Assembly (NCBI RefSeq): GCF_018130825.1
Contig: NZ_JAFCJS010000001.1
Coordinates: 1,550,001-1,614,000 of the forward strand
Length of the DNA stretch: 64,000 nt
Reading direction: 5' to 3'
Origin: Bradyrhizobium liaoningense
GTDB taxonomy: Bacteria; Pseudomonadota; Alphaproteobacteria; Rhizobiales; Xanthobacteraceae
Under the pieces are notes generated by a model that worked only from the letters and a program-made list of their open reading frames with translations, was not told where the DNA came from and ran no database searches. The translations under genes and the position numbers were made by a program. This document shows positions 44,873 through 53,737 of this stretch, in pieces (within the stretch, counting starts at the first letter, position 1; every line of letters starts with the position of its first letter).

Positions 44873-46198
44873 CTAGAAGTCAGAGACTTTTCCGACAGCA
44901 AGTCCGGCAAAGCGATCTGGTCGATAGGGTTGGGGATCGACGATCGGCGCGGCGCCGGTCACGAGATCCGCGATGAGATGCCCGGCTCCGGGACCGATAC
45001 CGAAGCCGTGGCCGCTGAAGCCTGCGGCCAATATCAGCCCAGGCAGGCCGGACGTCTCTCCGATGGCCGGCACGCCATCTGGCGTCGAGTCGATGTAGCC
45101 GCCCCACGCGGCGGTGATCTTGGTGTCCTTCAGGGCAGGCAACAGCTCGAGCGCGCGCCGATGCGTGAGCGCGATCGTGTTCTGATCGGGCGTGGGATCC
45201 AGAATGCGCATGCGCTCCATCGGTGTCGGCTCGCTCACGCGCCAACGCTGGAGCGTTTCATGTCCGGACTTGATGCCTTCGAGGCCGCCCGGAAGCAGGC
45301 TGCGCCAGCGCCGCCGAAACATCGGCAGGAATTGCGGGGAGAAGCGCAGCTGCTGCGCAGTCGGATCGACGCGGCCGCGGCCACTGATGGCGAGCGTGTA
45401 TCCGCCATCGCCACGCCTCGTCACCGAAACGGCGGAGGTGTGGAGCGCGTCCGGCAGGCCTTTCGCGCCTTGCGACACCGACAGGATGGACGCGCGGATC
45501 GAGGCGAGCGGAAGTCGGATGCCGGCCTGATGGCAGAAGGACGAGGACCACGCGCCGCCCGCCAATATAGCCACACGCGTGCGAATCGTGCCGCGCTCCG
45601 TCACGACCGCGCTCACGCGGCCGCCCTCGGTCTCCAGTCCGCGTGCCGCGCACATCTGATGCACGGTGCCCCCGCGCCTGAGCATCGCCCGCGCCACCGC
45701 GGGCGCAGCCCTGGCGGGATCGGCGATGCCGTCGGTCGGCGAGAAGACGCCACCCTTCCAGGCGCGTCCCGTCGCCGCGCCGCGCTGCGTTGCTGCGGCT
45801 GCATCGAGCATGTGCGTGGTAACGCCGACCGTCCGAGCGAAGTCGCGCCAGCGCGCCCAGCCCTCGAGCTCGACCTCGTCGTTGCTGAGATACAGAAGGC
45901 CGCAGCGGGAGAAGCCGGTGCTCTCGCCGCTTTCAGTGCCGAACTTTTCCCACAGGTCCAGGCTCTTCGTGGCCATCGGCAACTCGCGGGCATCGCGATT
46001 CTGTTGCCGGCACCAGCCCCAGTTGCGGCTGGACTGCTCGGCTCCGATCCGCCCCTTCTCCACGAGTGCGACGCCGAGCCCTCGCAGGGTGAGATAGTAA
46101 GCCGCGAACACCCCGATGATGCCGCCTCCGATGACCACCACGTCGGCGCTGCGGGGGAGCTCCGGCGAGGTCTCGATGTGGCTGAGTGGTGCGGGCAT
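44873..46198 (-). CDS. FAD-dependent oxidoreductase (DAO fold)
   Basis: A 441-residue flavoenzyme. The N-terminal dinucleotide motif GGGIIGVFAAYYLTLRG, ALVEKGRIGAEQSSRNWGWCRQQNRD (in two parts) and the C-terminal GHGFGIGPGAGHLIADLVTG are typical of the DAO family. The SSRNWGWCRQ pattern is shared with sarcosine- and opine-oxidase-like proteins. It diverges from the Lrp/AsnC gene across a 235-nt region with a nested inverted repeat, so it is a likely direct target of that regulator. The substrate is unassigned. Confidence 0.88.
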   Translation of the reverse strand: MPAPLSHIETSPELPRSADVVVIGGGIIGVFAAYYLTLRGLGVALVEKGRIGAEQSSRNWGWCRQQNRDARELPMATKSLDLWEKFGTESGESTGFSRCGLLYLSNDEVELEGWARWRDFARTVGVTTHMLDAAAATQRGAATGRAWKGGVFSPTDGIADPARAAPAVARAMLRRGGTVHQMCAARGLETEGGRVSAVVTERGTIRTRVAILAGGAWSSSFCHQAGIRLPLASIRASILSVSQGAKGLPDALHTSAVSVTRRGDGGYTLAISGRGRVDPTAQQLRFSPQFLPMFRRRWRSLLPGGLEGIKSGHETLQRWRVSEPTPMERMRILDPTPDQNTIALTHRRALELLPALKDTKITAAWGGYIDSTPDGVPAIGETSGLPGLILAAGFSGHGFGIGPGAGHLIADLVTGAAPIVDPQPYRPDRFAGLAVGKVSDF

Positions 46199-46267
46199 CC
46201 TGGCTTCCTAGATTTCGCTGGGCGCATCGTAAGCCGCGGATCGCCCCGCGCGGCGCCGGATTCGATG

Positions 46268-46372
46268 GAAGCTCAGCACTTTATGCTGCATCCTCGGGCG
46301 GCTGCAAAACTGTGTTCTAGCAGAGCGGTATGATGTCTGTGGTGGACAATGGATGCAGGATAAGTGAGCTTC
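46268..46372. repeat. Nested inverted repeat between the FAD oxidoreductase and Lrp genes
   Basis: GAAGCTCA (46268-46275) and CTGCATCC (46286-46293) on the left are mirrored exactly by GGATGCAG (46351-46358) and TGAGCTTC (46365-46372) on the right. They form a two-block dyad around a 57-nt centre. The blocks are 10 and 6 nt apart on the two sides, so the dyad is imperfect only internally. It lies between the two divergent starts (46198 and 46434) and is probably a two-site operator for the Lrp-type protein. Confidence 0.5.
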
Positions 46373-46433
46373 TGGCTCGTTGTGCCCAATTTTCTGCTGC
46401 GCCTCCCGGCGCGTGCTCAATGGAGAGTCACCC

Positions 46434-46910
46434 ATGAAGCTGGACCGGATCGACATCAAGATCCTCCACGAACTCCAGAAGAACGGTCGCATCACCAATG
46501 TCGAACTTGCCGAGCTGGTGAATCTGTCGCCCAGCCCGTGTCTCATGCGCGTGAAGAGACTGCAGGCCGAGGGCTACATCGAGGGGTATTCCGCCCAGAT
46601 CAACGTGCGCAAGCTGGGACAGACGCTGACGGTGTTCACCGAAGTGACCTTGAAGAACCATCGGCAGATCGACTTCGCTCGTTTCCTGTCGGCCGTCGAC
46701 AAAGTCGACCAGCTGATTGAATGCCATCTGGTCTCGGGAGGGTACGACTACATGCTGAAATTCGTCACCGCCAGCATCGGCGAGTACCAGACCATCATGG
46801 AGCGGTTGACGGACATGGATATCGGCATCGACAAGTATTTCAGCTTCGTCGTCCTCAAGTCGCCCATCGTCCGTTCGCAGATGCCGCTGACCAGCCTGTT
46901 TCCGGCTTGA
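46434..46910 (+). CDS. Lrp/AsnC family transcriptional regulator
   Basis: A 158-residue regulator. The N-terminal HTH starts LDRIDIKILHELQKNGRITNVELAELV (two adjoining parts) and continues LSPSPCLMRVKRLQAEGYIEGY. The C-terminal RAM effector domain has ECHLVSGGYDYMLKFVTA, with the ligand-loop pattern of the family. The ATG at 46434 follows GGAGAG. Lrp proteins of this size respond to an amino acid and often control the divergent gene, here the FAD oxidoreductase. It converges on the peptide ABC operon with a 13-nt gap. Confidence 0.93.
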   Translation: MKLDRIDIKILHELQKNGRITNVELAELVNLSPSPCLMRVKRLQAEGYIEGYSAQINVRKLGQTLTVFTEVTLKNHRQIDFARFLSAVDKVDQLIECHLVSGGYDYMLKFVTASIGEYQTIMERLTDMDIGIDKYFSFVVLKSPIVRSQMPLTSLFPA

Positions 46911-46923
46911 TTGCCGGCTGCGC

Positions 46924-48585
46924 CTACGGATGGCAATAGGCCCGCACCTGTTCGGCGTCCTGTTCCAGATTGTCGAGCCAGCCGGTATCGAGCTTGGGCA
47001 CCGAAGAGAACAGTAGCCGCGTATAAGGGTGCTCCGGTGCAGCCAGGCGGGTCGACGCGATCTGTTCGACCTTCTGACCGCGATACATCACGATGATCTC
47101 GTCGCAGATCGCCTCGACCACCGACAGGTCATGGCTGATGAAAATGTAGGAGATGCCGAGCTCGCGTTGCAACTCCTTCAGCAACTCGACCACCGCGGCC
47201 GCCACGACCGTATCGAGGGCCGACGTGATCTCGTCGCACAGGATGAGCATCGGCTCGGCCGCGAGCGCCCGGGCAAAATTCACCCGCTGCTTTTGGCCGC
47301 CCGAAAGTTCTCCCGGCAATCGATGCCGCACGGATTTGGGGAGGCGGACCAGATCGAGCAGCTCGCTGACCCGCGCGTCGCGGGCCTTGCTCCTCATGCC
47401 ATGATAGAAAGTGAGGGGACGCCTCAGGATATCTTCCACCGACTTTGCCGGGTTGAGTGCGGTGTCCGCGTGCTGGAACACGATCTGGATCTGGCGGAGC
47501 TCGTTGCGGGTGCGGTTGCGGCCGGCCTTTCCCAATTCGCGCCCGTTGAAGACGATGTCGCCCGCATGAGCCGGCAGGATACCGGCAATCGCCCGGGCAA
47601 GCGTTGACTTGCCGCAGCCGGACTCGCCTATGATGCCGAGATTCCGCCCCTGATCCAGCTTGAGGCTGACCGCCTGCACGGCATTGATCAGCGGCTGTCC
47701 ATCGCGCGAGCGAGGCCCGTAGCCGACCGTGAGATTGTCGACCTCGAGCAACGGGCGCTTCGTCACGCCCTCGCCGTCAGGCTGCCGCTGCTGGGTCTTC
47801 GGCCTGAACGCGGCCAGCAACTCCCTGGTGTAGGGATGCCGGGCCTCCTCGAGGATATCGTTGGTCGTCCCCACTTCCTGGACCGTACCGTCCTTGAGCA
47901 CGACGATCCTGTCGGCGATCTGGGCGACCACGGCCAGATCGTGCGAGACGTAGACGCCGGCGATGTTGTGCTGCGCCGTGACGGACTTGAACGCCCGCAG
48001 CACCTCCACCTGCGTCGTGACATCGAGCGCCGTGGTGGGCTCGTCGAAGATGACCACCTTCGGCTGGCCGATTAGGGCCATCGCGGCGGCGAGACGCTGC
48101 AACTGACCGCCCGAGACCTGGTGCGGGTAGCGGTTGCCGATCGTTTCGGGCTCCGGCAGCGACAGGGCCTTGAACAGCAAGAGGGCTTTCGCCTGCGCTT
48201 CGGCGGCCGACATGAGCCTGTGGATGCGCGCCACCTCGATGACCTGATCCATGATGGTGAGCGCAGGGTTGAAGGCGGCGGCAGCGCTCTGCGGCACATA
48301 GGCGACGCTCGTCCCGCGGATGCCGGCGCGTTCCGCTTCCGAAAGCTTCACCATGTCGACGCCGCCCACCCGTACCTCGCCGCCGGTGATCGCGCAGCCC
48401 TGCCGGGCGTAGCCCATCAGCGTCATGGCGATCGTGGTCTTGCCCGAGCCGCTCTCGCCGATGAGGGCGACGATCTCGCCTTCGGCAATGTCGAGGCTGA
48501 CGCCTTTGATGATCTCGACCCGCCGGCCGGCGTCGGTCGTTGCCTCAACCCTCAGATTGCGGATTTCGACGAGGTTTCCCGTCAT
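46924..48585 (-). CDS. Dipeptide/oligopeptide-type ABC transporter ATP-binding protein (DppD-DppF fusion)
   Basis: A 553-residue protein with two complete ATPase domains. The first (about 1-255) has Walker A GESGSGKTT, signature VSGGQLQRL and Walker B VVIFDEPTTALD. The second (about 290-550) has GESGCGKST, LSGGQKQRV and LILCDEITSALD. The second Walker B has Asp-Glu-Ile in place of the usual Asp-Glu-Pro. Each domain has the oligopeptide C-terminal extension (HPYTRELL and HPYTRLLF). Its start overlaps the permease stop by 4 nt. It energises uptake by the two permeases and the Tat-exported binding protein upstream. Confidence 0.93.
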   Translation of the reverse strand: MTGNLVEIRNLRVEATTDAGRRVEIIKGVSLDIAEGEIVALIGESGSGKTTIAMTLMGYARQGCAITGGEVRVGGVDMVKLSEAERAGIRGTSVAYVPQSAAAAFNPALTIMDQVIEVARIHRLMSAAEAQAKALLLFKALSLPEPETIGNRYPHQVSGGQLQRLAAAMALIGQPKVVIFDEPTTALDVTTQVEVLRAFKSVTAQHNIAGVYVSHDLAVVAQIADRIVVLKDGTVQEVGTTNDILEEARHPYTRELLAAFRPKTQQRQPDGEGVTKRPLLEVDNLTVGYGPRSRDGQPLINAVQAVSLKLDQGRNLGIIGESGCGKSTLARAIAGILPAHAGDIVFNGRELGKAGRNRTRNELRQIQIVFQHADTALNPAKSVEDILRRPLTFYHGMRSKARDARVSELLDLVRLPKSVRHRLPGELSGGQKQRVNFARALAAEPMLILCDEITSALDTVVAAAVVELLKELQRELGISYIFISHDLSVVEAICDEIIVMYRGQKVEQIASTRLAAPEHPYTRLLFSSVPKLDTGWLDNLEQDAEQVRAYCHP

Positions 48586-49436
48586 TCGGCGCTCCGGTCG
48601 CGGATCCTGCTCGGCAGGTTATCGATCAGAAGGTTGACGCTGATGGTGAGACTTGCGATCGCGAGCGAGGGGAAGATCACCGCCGGCGCGCCAAAGGGCA
48701 GCCCGCCGATGTTCTCGCGAACCAGTGCGCCCCAGTCCGCGTAGGGCGGTTGCACGCCGAGCCCGAGAAAGGACAGGCCGGAGAGCAGCAGCACGATGAA
48801 GACGAAGCGCAGGCCGAGATCGGCGAGCACGGGGCCGAGAATGTTTGGTAGAATCTCTGAGGCGATGAGATAGGGCAGGCGTTCGCCCCTGATACGGGCG
48901 ACCACCATGAAGTCCATCGTATTGACGTTGACGGCGAGAGCGCGCGCGAAGCGATAGGCGCCGGGCGTGTAGATCACCGAGAGCGTCGCAATGAGTGCCG
49001 GGATCGACGAGCCGACCGCGGCGACCACGACGAGGCCGAACAGCTTGCTGGGTATAGAGTTGAGCGCATCGAGAAACCGGCTCAGCATGCTGTCGAACCA
49101 CCCTCCGGCGACTGCCGCAGTCATGCCGAGCGCGACGCCGCTGAAGCAGGCAATGGAGACGGCTGCAAGCGAGATGCCGAGCGTATAACGCGCGCCCATC
49201 AGGATGCGCGAGAAGATATCGCGGCCGAGATAGTCGGAGCCGAACCAGAGCTCCCGGCTCATCGGGCCAAAATAGTCGGTATCGACGATCTCGCCCACGG
49301 AATGCGGAATGATCTGTGGAGCGAACAGGGCGATGCCGGCCCAGAGGAGGATGATGCCAAGGGCCGACATGCCCACGAGATTGAAGCGATAGCCCAATCG
49401 CATGCTGAGCCGGCCTGACGAGGTCGGATTCGTCAT
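48582..49436 (-). CDS. Dipeptide-type ABC transporter permease (DppC-like)
   Basis: A 284-residue inner-membrane permease. An N-terminal helix (NLVGMSALGIILLWAGIALF) precedes the periplasmic FGSDYLGRDIFSRILMGARYTL motif region characteristic of DppC/OppC. The cytoplasmic EAA loop is seen around VVARIRGERLPYLIASEILPNI. Four more helices follow. The gene overlaps the DppB-like gene upstream and the fused ATPase downstream by 4 nt each. Confidence 0.93.
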   Translation of the reverse strand: MTNPTSSGRLSMRLGYRFNLVGMSALGIILLWAGIALFAPQIIPHSVGEIVDTDYFGPMSRELWFGSDYLGRDIFSRILMGARYTLGISLAAVSIACFSGVALGMTAAVAGGWFDSMLSRFLDALNSIPSKLFGLVVVAAVGSSIPALIATLSVIYTPGAYRFARALAVNVNTMDFMVVARIRGERLPYLIASEILPNILGPVLADLGLRFVFIVLLLSGLSFLGLGVQPPYADWGALVRENIGGLPFGAPAVIFPSLAIASLTISVNLLIDNLPSRIRDRSAE

Positions 49437-50383
49437 CGGAGCCTCGGATTGGACAGGACGGCGATGATGTCGGCGGCCGTGATCAGCGCCAAATAGCCGA
49501 GGCAGAAGATCATCGCGCAGGTCTGGATCAGCGGCAGGTCACGGGTCGAAACGGCATCGACCATCAGCTTTGCGACGCCGGGATAATTGAAGATGGTCTC
49601 CACGATGATGACGCCGCCGAGCAGGTACGACAGCGAGAGCGCGACCGCATTGATGATCGGACCGAGCGCATTCGGCAGTGCGTGTCGCAGCACGAGCCGG
49701 GGGCGCGAGGCGCCCTTGAGCAGTGCCATCTCGACATAGGGCGTATTCAACGTTTCGACGACGGCGGCGCGGGTCATGCGGATCATTTGCGCCGAAACGC
49801 CGAATGTGAGCGTCATGACGGGCATCGCGTAGATCCGTACCAGATCATGGAGCGACTTGACCTCGTTGGTGAGGGACAGGGCCGGCAGCCATTTGAGGTA
49901 AACCGCGAAGAGCAGCACCGCCAGCGTTGCGATCATGAACTCCGGCACCGAGATGATGCCGATGGTCCCGACGGTCACGATGCGGTCGTACAGCGTGCCG
50001 CGCCACATCGCAGCGGTGATGCCGAGGGTCAGCGCGAGCGGCACGGCGATCGCAGCGGTCAATCCTGCAAGCTTCATCGTGTTGACGAACCGTCCGCTGA
50101 TCAGCGTGGCGACCGGGACGTTGTTCGCGTAGGACTTGCCGAAATCGCCCTGGAACAGGCCGGCGATCCATCTCAGGAAGCGGATGATCGCGGGATCGTC
50201 GAGATGCATGGCCTTGCGCAGCCCCTCGACGGCTTCAGGTGTCGCGGACTGCCCGAGCAGAATCGTGGCCGTATCGCCCGGCAGGAGCGTCGTGGCAAAG
50301 AAGACGGCGAAGGAAACGATCACGAGTGTGATCAAGGCGATGAGAAGACGCCTCACCACAAGCGACGAAACTTGTCCTCTCAC
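49433..50383 (-). CDS. Dipeptide-type ABC transporter permease (DppB-like)
   Basis: A 316-residue inner-membrane permease beginning with a GTG at 50383. The DppB/OppB pattern is clear: first helix LLIALITLVIVSFAVFFATTLLPGD, then LGQSATPEAVEGLRKAMHLDDP, the EAA loop ALLKGASRPRLVLRHALPNAL and a C-terminal DLPLIQTCAMIFCLGYLALITAADI. It overlaps the DppC-like gene by 4 nt and follows the binding-protein gene by 86 nt, forming a four-gene importer operon. Confidence 0.93.
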   Translation of the reverse strand: MRGQVSSLVVRRLLIALITLVIVSFAVFFATTLLPGDTATILLGQSATPEAVEGLRKAMHLDDPAIIRFLRWIAGLFQGDFGKSYANNVPVATLISGRFVNTMKLAGLTAAIAVPLALTLGITAAMWRGTLYDRIVTVGTIGIISVPEFMIATLAVLLFAVYLKWLPALSLTNEVKSLHDLVRIYAMPVMTLTFGVSAQMIRMTRAAVVETLNTPYVEMALLKGASRPRLVLRHALPNALGPIINAVALSLSYLLGGVIIVETIFNYPGVAKLMVDAVSTRDLPLIQTCAMIFCLGYLALITAADIIAVLSNPRLR

Positions 50384-50469
50384 ATTCGTCCTCCCACGCC
50401 ACGCCGCTCGTTTGGGTCAGCTCGGGTTCCGGTCCCGGGGCCCCGAGCCGCGACCTCGCCTTGCACCGG

Positions 50470-52074
50470 TCAGGCGGTCAGCCAGACGTATTCGGCGAAG
50501 GCGTAGCCCATCATGCCGCCGAGCGGATTTGGCTCCAATCCCTTCAGCTTGGCAGAGATGGCGTCCACGTTGGAGATGTAGGCCGGAATGATGGTGCCGG
50601 CTTGCTCCGACACGAGGACCTGCATCTCGTTGTACATCTCGCGACGCTTGGCCTGATCGAGCGAGCCGCGGGCCTCGACCAGCATCTTGTCGAATTTCTC
50701 CGAGACGAAACGGCTCTCGTTCCACGGCGCATCCGACTTGTAGAGCAGGGAGAACAGGATGTCGGGCGTCGGACGCGGGTTGATGTTGCCGAAATGGATC
50801 GGCGCCTTCAGCCAGTAATTGCTCCAGTAGCCGTCGGAGGGCACGCGCTTCATATCGAGCTTCATGCCGATCTGGGCGGCGCTGGCCTGGATGATCATGG
50901 CCATGTCGATCGCCGAGCCGGGTGCCTCTGACGTGATGACCTCGATGGTCTGGCCGAGGACGCCGGCCTTCTGGAAATGGAATTTGGCCTTGTCCGGGTC
51001 GAACGATTTCGGCTTGAGGGCCGCGTTGTGGTAGGTGTTGGCGGGTGACACGGGTTGGTCGTTGCCGACGACACCGAAGCCGCGCAGGGCCGATTTGACG
51101 ATCTGCTCGCGGTTGACCACGTATTTCATGCCCTCGACGAAATCCCGGTTGTTGCCGGGCGCCATGTCCATGCGGATGTTCAGGTCGGTGTAGGTGCCCG
51201 ACGTGGTCGTGGACAGCGCAAAGCCTTCCTTACCGTCGAGGAGGCGGACCGATCGCGGGTTGATCGAGGCACCGAGATGAATGTCTCCGGACAGCAGGGC
51301 ATTGATCCGGGCGTTTTCATCGGGGATCGCGAAGAACTCGAATGAATCGACGTTCGGGCCGGCCTTGAAGTAGTTGGGATTCTGCACGCCGATCGAGCGC
51401 TCGCCGGGGGTGAACTGCTTGCACTTGAACGCGCCGGTGCCGTTGCCCGAGGAGAAATCGGTGGTGCCGTCGGCCACGATCATGAAGTGATGCATGGACA
51501 GGATCGTCGGCAGGTCCGCGTTGGGGCTCGCCAGCGTGACCTCGACGGTCGTCTTGTCTACGGCCTTGAAGTCGGTCATCTGGGACGCGATCGCAGCGAC
51601 CTTCGATCCGGTCGCCTTGTCCAGATGGCGCTTCAGCGAGAAGATGACGTCGTCGGCGCTCAGCTCCTTGCCGTTGTGGAAGGTGACGCCCTTCTTGAGC
51701 TTGATTGTCCAGGTCTTGGCATCGCCGCTCTCGATCGATTCGGCGAGCTCCATCTGGGGCACGCCGGTCTGGTCGAGGAAGGTCAGGCGATTGTAGAAGG
51801 AGCAGCAGCGAACATAGTCGGTCGAGAGCGAGGCCTTGGCCGGATCCAGCGTGTCGGCGGTCGACGAGGACCAGGCCGCGGCTTTCAGGGCGCCGCCTTT
51901 CACAGGCGTCGCCGCCACCGCGTCCGACGCGCGGCCGAAGATCGTGCCGGCTGCAGCCATGGCCACGCCATTGGCGAGCATCAACTTCAGAAGATCACGG
52001 CGCGAAGCCCCGCGCCGAATGGCGTTCTCGATCGTGGCATCGTCTGAACAGGACCAGTTCGTCGTGTCGCTCAT
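50470..52074 (-). CDS. Peptide-type ABC transporter substrate-binding protein (Tat-exported, SBP_bac_5)
   Basis: A 534-residue periplasmic protein. The N-terminus is long and polar, with a twin-arginine signal (SRRDLLKLML) then a hydrophobic run ending near AVAA. The mature part has SBP_bac_5 features: DTLDPAKASLSTDYVRCC, LKKGVTFHNGKELSADDVIFSLKR (two parts) and VVNREQIVKSAL. Ligands range from peptides to opines and glutathione-like compounds. The 274-nt region upstream (52075-52348), before the aminotransferase stop, contains no recognisable gene and should hold its promoter. Confidence 0.92.
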   Translation of the reverse strand: MSDTTNWSCSDDATIENAIRRGASRRDLLKLMLANGVAMAAAGTIFGRASDAVAATPVKGGALKAAAWSSSTADTLDPAKASLSTDYVRCCSFYNRLTFLDQTGVPQMELAESIESGDAKTWTIKLKKGVTFHNGKELSADDVIFSLKRHLDKATGSKVAAIASQMTDFKAVDKTTVEVTLASPNADLPTILSMHHFMIVADGTTDFSSGNGTGAFKCKQFTPGERSIGVQNPNYFKAGPNVDSFEFFAIPDENARINALLSGDIHLGASINPRSVRLLDGKEGFALSTTTSGTYTDLNIRMDMAPGNNRDFVEGMKYVVNREQIVKSALRGFGVVGNDQPVSPANTYHNAALKPKSFDPDKAKFHFQKAGVLGQTIEVITSEAPGSAIDMAMIIQASAAQIGMKLDMKRVPSDGYWSNYWLKAPIHFGNINPRPTPDILFSLLYKSDAPWNESRFVSEKFDKMLVEARGSLDQAKRREMYNEMQVLVSEQAGTIIPAYISNVDAISAKLKGLEPNPLGGMMGYAFAEYVWLTA

Positions 52075-52348
52075 GTCAATCCCCTCGCTGATTAAGGCTA
52101 CGACTCGTGTTGCGGTGAGCGGCAGATTGTTCTGCCGCGCCGTTGTGGTGGATGCCGGCGCGGTCCGTCGTAACGACGGTGCCGTGTTTCCACTCAGAAC
52201 TGCACTTCTTTCCTGCGATCAAAGTCTCGCAGGATAGTTCCGCGGCTTTGGCCGAAAAAACGGCGAGCGGCGGCACAAAATTGCGAAGATGTCTCTGTTT
52301 CCAGTGTTTCGGACCTGCTTGCAGCCGGCTCGTTGTGCATGCCTATTA

Positions 52349-53725
52349 TTATCGCAGTGCGGCGCGAACTTCGGCATCAGCCAGCGTATCGTCGAGCGTC
52401 CTCGCCGTGCGCTCGATGATGGCGTCGATCTCCGACTCGGAGCAGCAGAGCGGCGGGGCGTAACCCAGCACGCCTGTTGGGAAAGCGCGGATGACGAGGC
52501 CGTTCTTCCAGGCGCGGTCGAAGATGCGTTTCGCTGGCTCGGCCGCGGCAGGAAGCGGCGTCTTGCGTTGCTTGTCGGTGACGAGTTCGACGGCGGCCAG
52601 CATGCCGCGGCCGCGCACGTCTCCAACCAGGGGATGATCCCTGAGCGATTGTAGGCCCGCCATCAGACGTGCGCCCGCCTTCGCGCCGTTCTCGAGCAGG
52701 CCGTTTTCGTAGAGGCGCAACACTTCCAGGGCGACGGCGGCGCTGACCGGATGCGCGGAATAGGTGTAACCGTGGCCGACGGCGCTGGCGCCCGCCGCAT
52801 CGGCGATCGTGTCGTAGACGTGATCAGACATGAAGACCGCGCCCATTGGGACGTATCCCGAGGTCAATCCCTTGGCGACCGTCATGAGGTCGGGGATGAT
52901 GTCATCCTCGCTGCATGCGAACAGCGGCCCGGTTCTGCCGAACCCGGTGATGACCTCGTCCGCGACGAAGAGGATGCCATGCGCCTTGCACCGCGCGCGC
53001 ATGGCCTTCATCCAGCCCTTCGGTGGTACGAGCACGCCGCCCGAGCCCTGGATCGGTTCGGCATAGAACGCAGCGACGCGTTGCGCGCCGCCGATCTCCT
53101 CGATCTTCGCGTCGAGCGCGACCAGCGAGGCTGCGATGATGGCGTCGTCGTCCTCGCCGGCCGGATTGCGATAGACATAGTGCGAGGGGATCCTGTGCTG
53201 CCAGCTGAGCGGCACGCCGAAGCCGGCATGGAAGGCGGGCAGGGCCGTCAGCCCGGCACCGACGGTCGAAGACCCGTGATAACCCTGTTCGACCGAGATG
53301 AAATGCTCGCGCTGTGGCTCGCGCCGCGCGTGCCAGTAATAGCGGACGAAGCGGACCGTGCTGTCGACGGCATCCGAGCCGCCGAGCGTGAAATAGACAT
53401 GGTTGAGATCGCCGGGCGCGCGCTGTGCCAATTCGGCCGCAAGCCGGATCGCGGGCTCCGAGCCGAGGCTGAAATAGCCCGTCGCGTAGGGAAGCTCCCG
53501 CATCTGGCTGGTAGCGGCCGCAACGATGCTCTCGTGCCCGTAGCCGGCATTGACGCACCAGAGGCCGGCGAAGCCGTCGATCAGCTGATGTCCGGAAGCG
53601 TCCGTCACGGTCGCTCCCCTGGCCGACTTCAGCACCTTGACGCCGGCCGCTTCGTGACCCCGATAGGATGCGACCGGATGGATGAGGTGAGCCCGGTCGA
53701 GCTCGATGAGCGAATTGCTAAGCAA
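52349..53725 (-). CDS. Class III (omega) aminotransferase, pyruvate-dependent type
   Basis: A 458-residue PLP enzyme. Landmarks are LIDGFAGLWCVNAGYGH, the PLP-phosphate region GGSDAVDSTVRF, EPIQGSGGVLVPPKGW, FVADEVITGFGRTG with the PLP-pyridine Asp, and the Schiff-base lysine Lys285 in AKGLTSGY. The family (SpuC, beta-alanine:pyruvate and taurine aminotransferases) transfers terminal amino groups of polyamines or omega-amino acids. It lies 12 nt after the GNAT gene and shares its direction. With the semialdehyde dehydrogenase further on it could complete an amine-to-acid route. Confidence 0.92.
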   Translation of the reverse strand: MLSNSLIELDRAHLIHPVASYRGHEAAGVKVLKSARGATVTDASGHQLIDGFAGLWCVNAGYGHESIVAAATSQMRELPYATGYFSLGSEPAIRLAAELAQRAPGDLNHVYFTLGGSDAVDSTVRFVRYYWHARREPQREHFISVEQGYHGSSTVGAGLTALPAFHAGFGVPLSWQHRIPSHYVYRNPAGEDDDAIIAASLVALDAKIEEIGGAQRVAAFYAEPIQGSGGVLVPPKGWMKAMRARCKAHGILFVADEVITGFGRTGPLFACSEDDIIPDLMTVAKGLTSGYVPMGAVFMSDHVYDTIADAAGASAVGHGYTYSAHPVSAAVALEVLRLYENGLLENGAKAGARLMAGLQSLRDHPLVGDVRGRGMLAAVELVTDKQRKTPLPAAAEPAKRIFDRAWKNGLVIRAFPTGVLGYAPPLCCSESEIDAIIERTARTLDDTLADAEVRAALR

Positions 53726-53737
53726 GAAAGTCTCCGC

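Noticed and set aside
43979..46333. Long plus-strand open frame spanning the IclR gene and the FAD oxidoreductase
   Set aside because: It crosses two genes with strong family motifs in other frames and has no recognisable content of its own.
52279..52293. GGCAC-AAAA-TTGC resembling a sigma-54 promoter
   Set aside because: The GG-to-GC spacing is one base short of the invariant distance, and no plus-strand gene follows.
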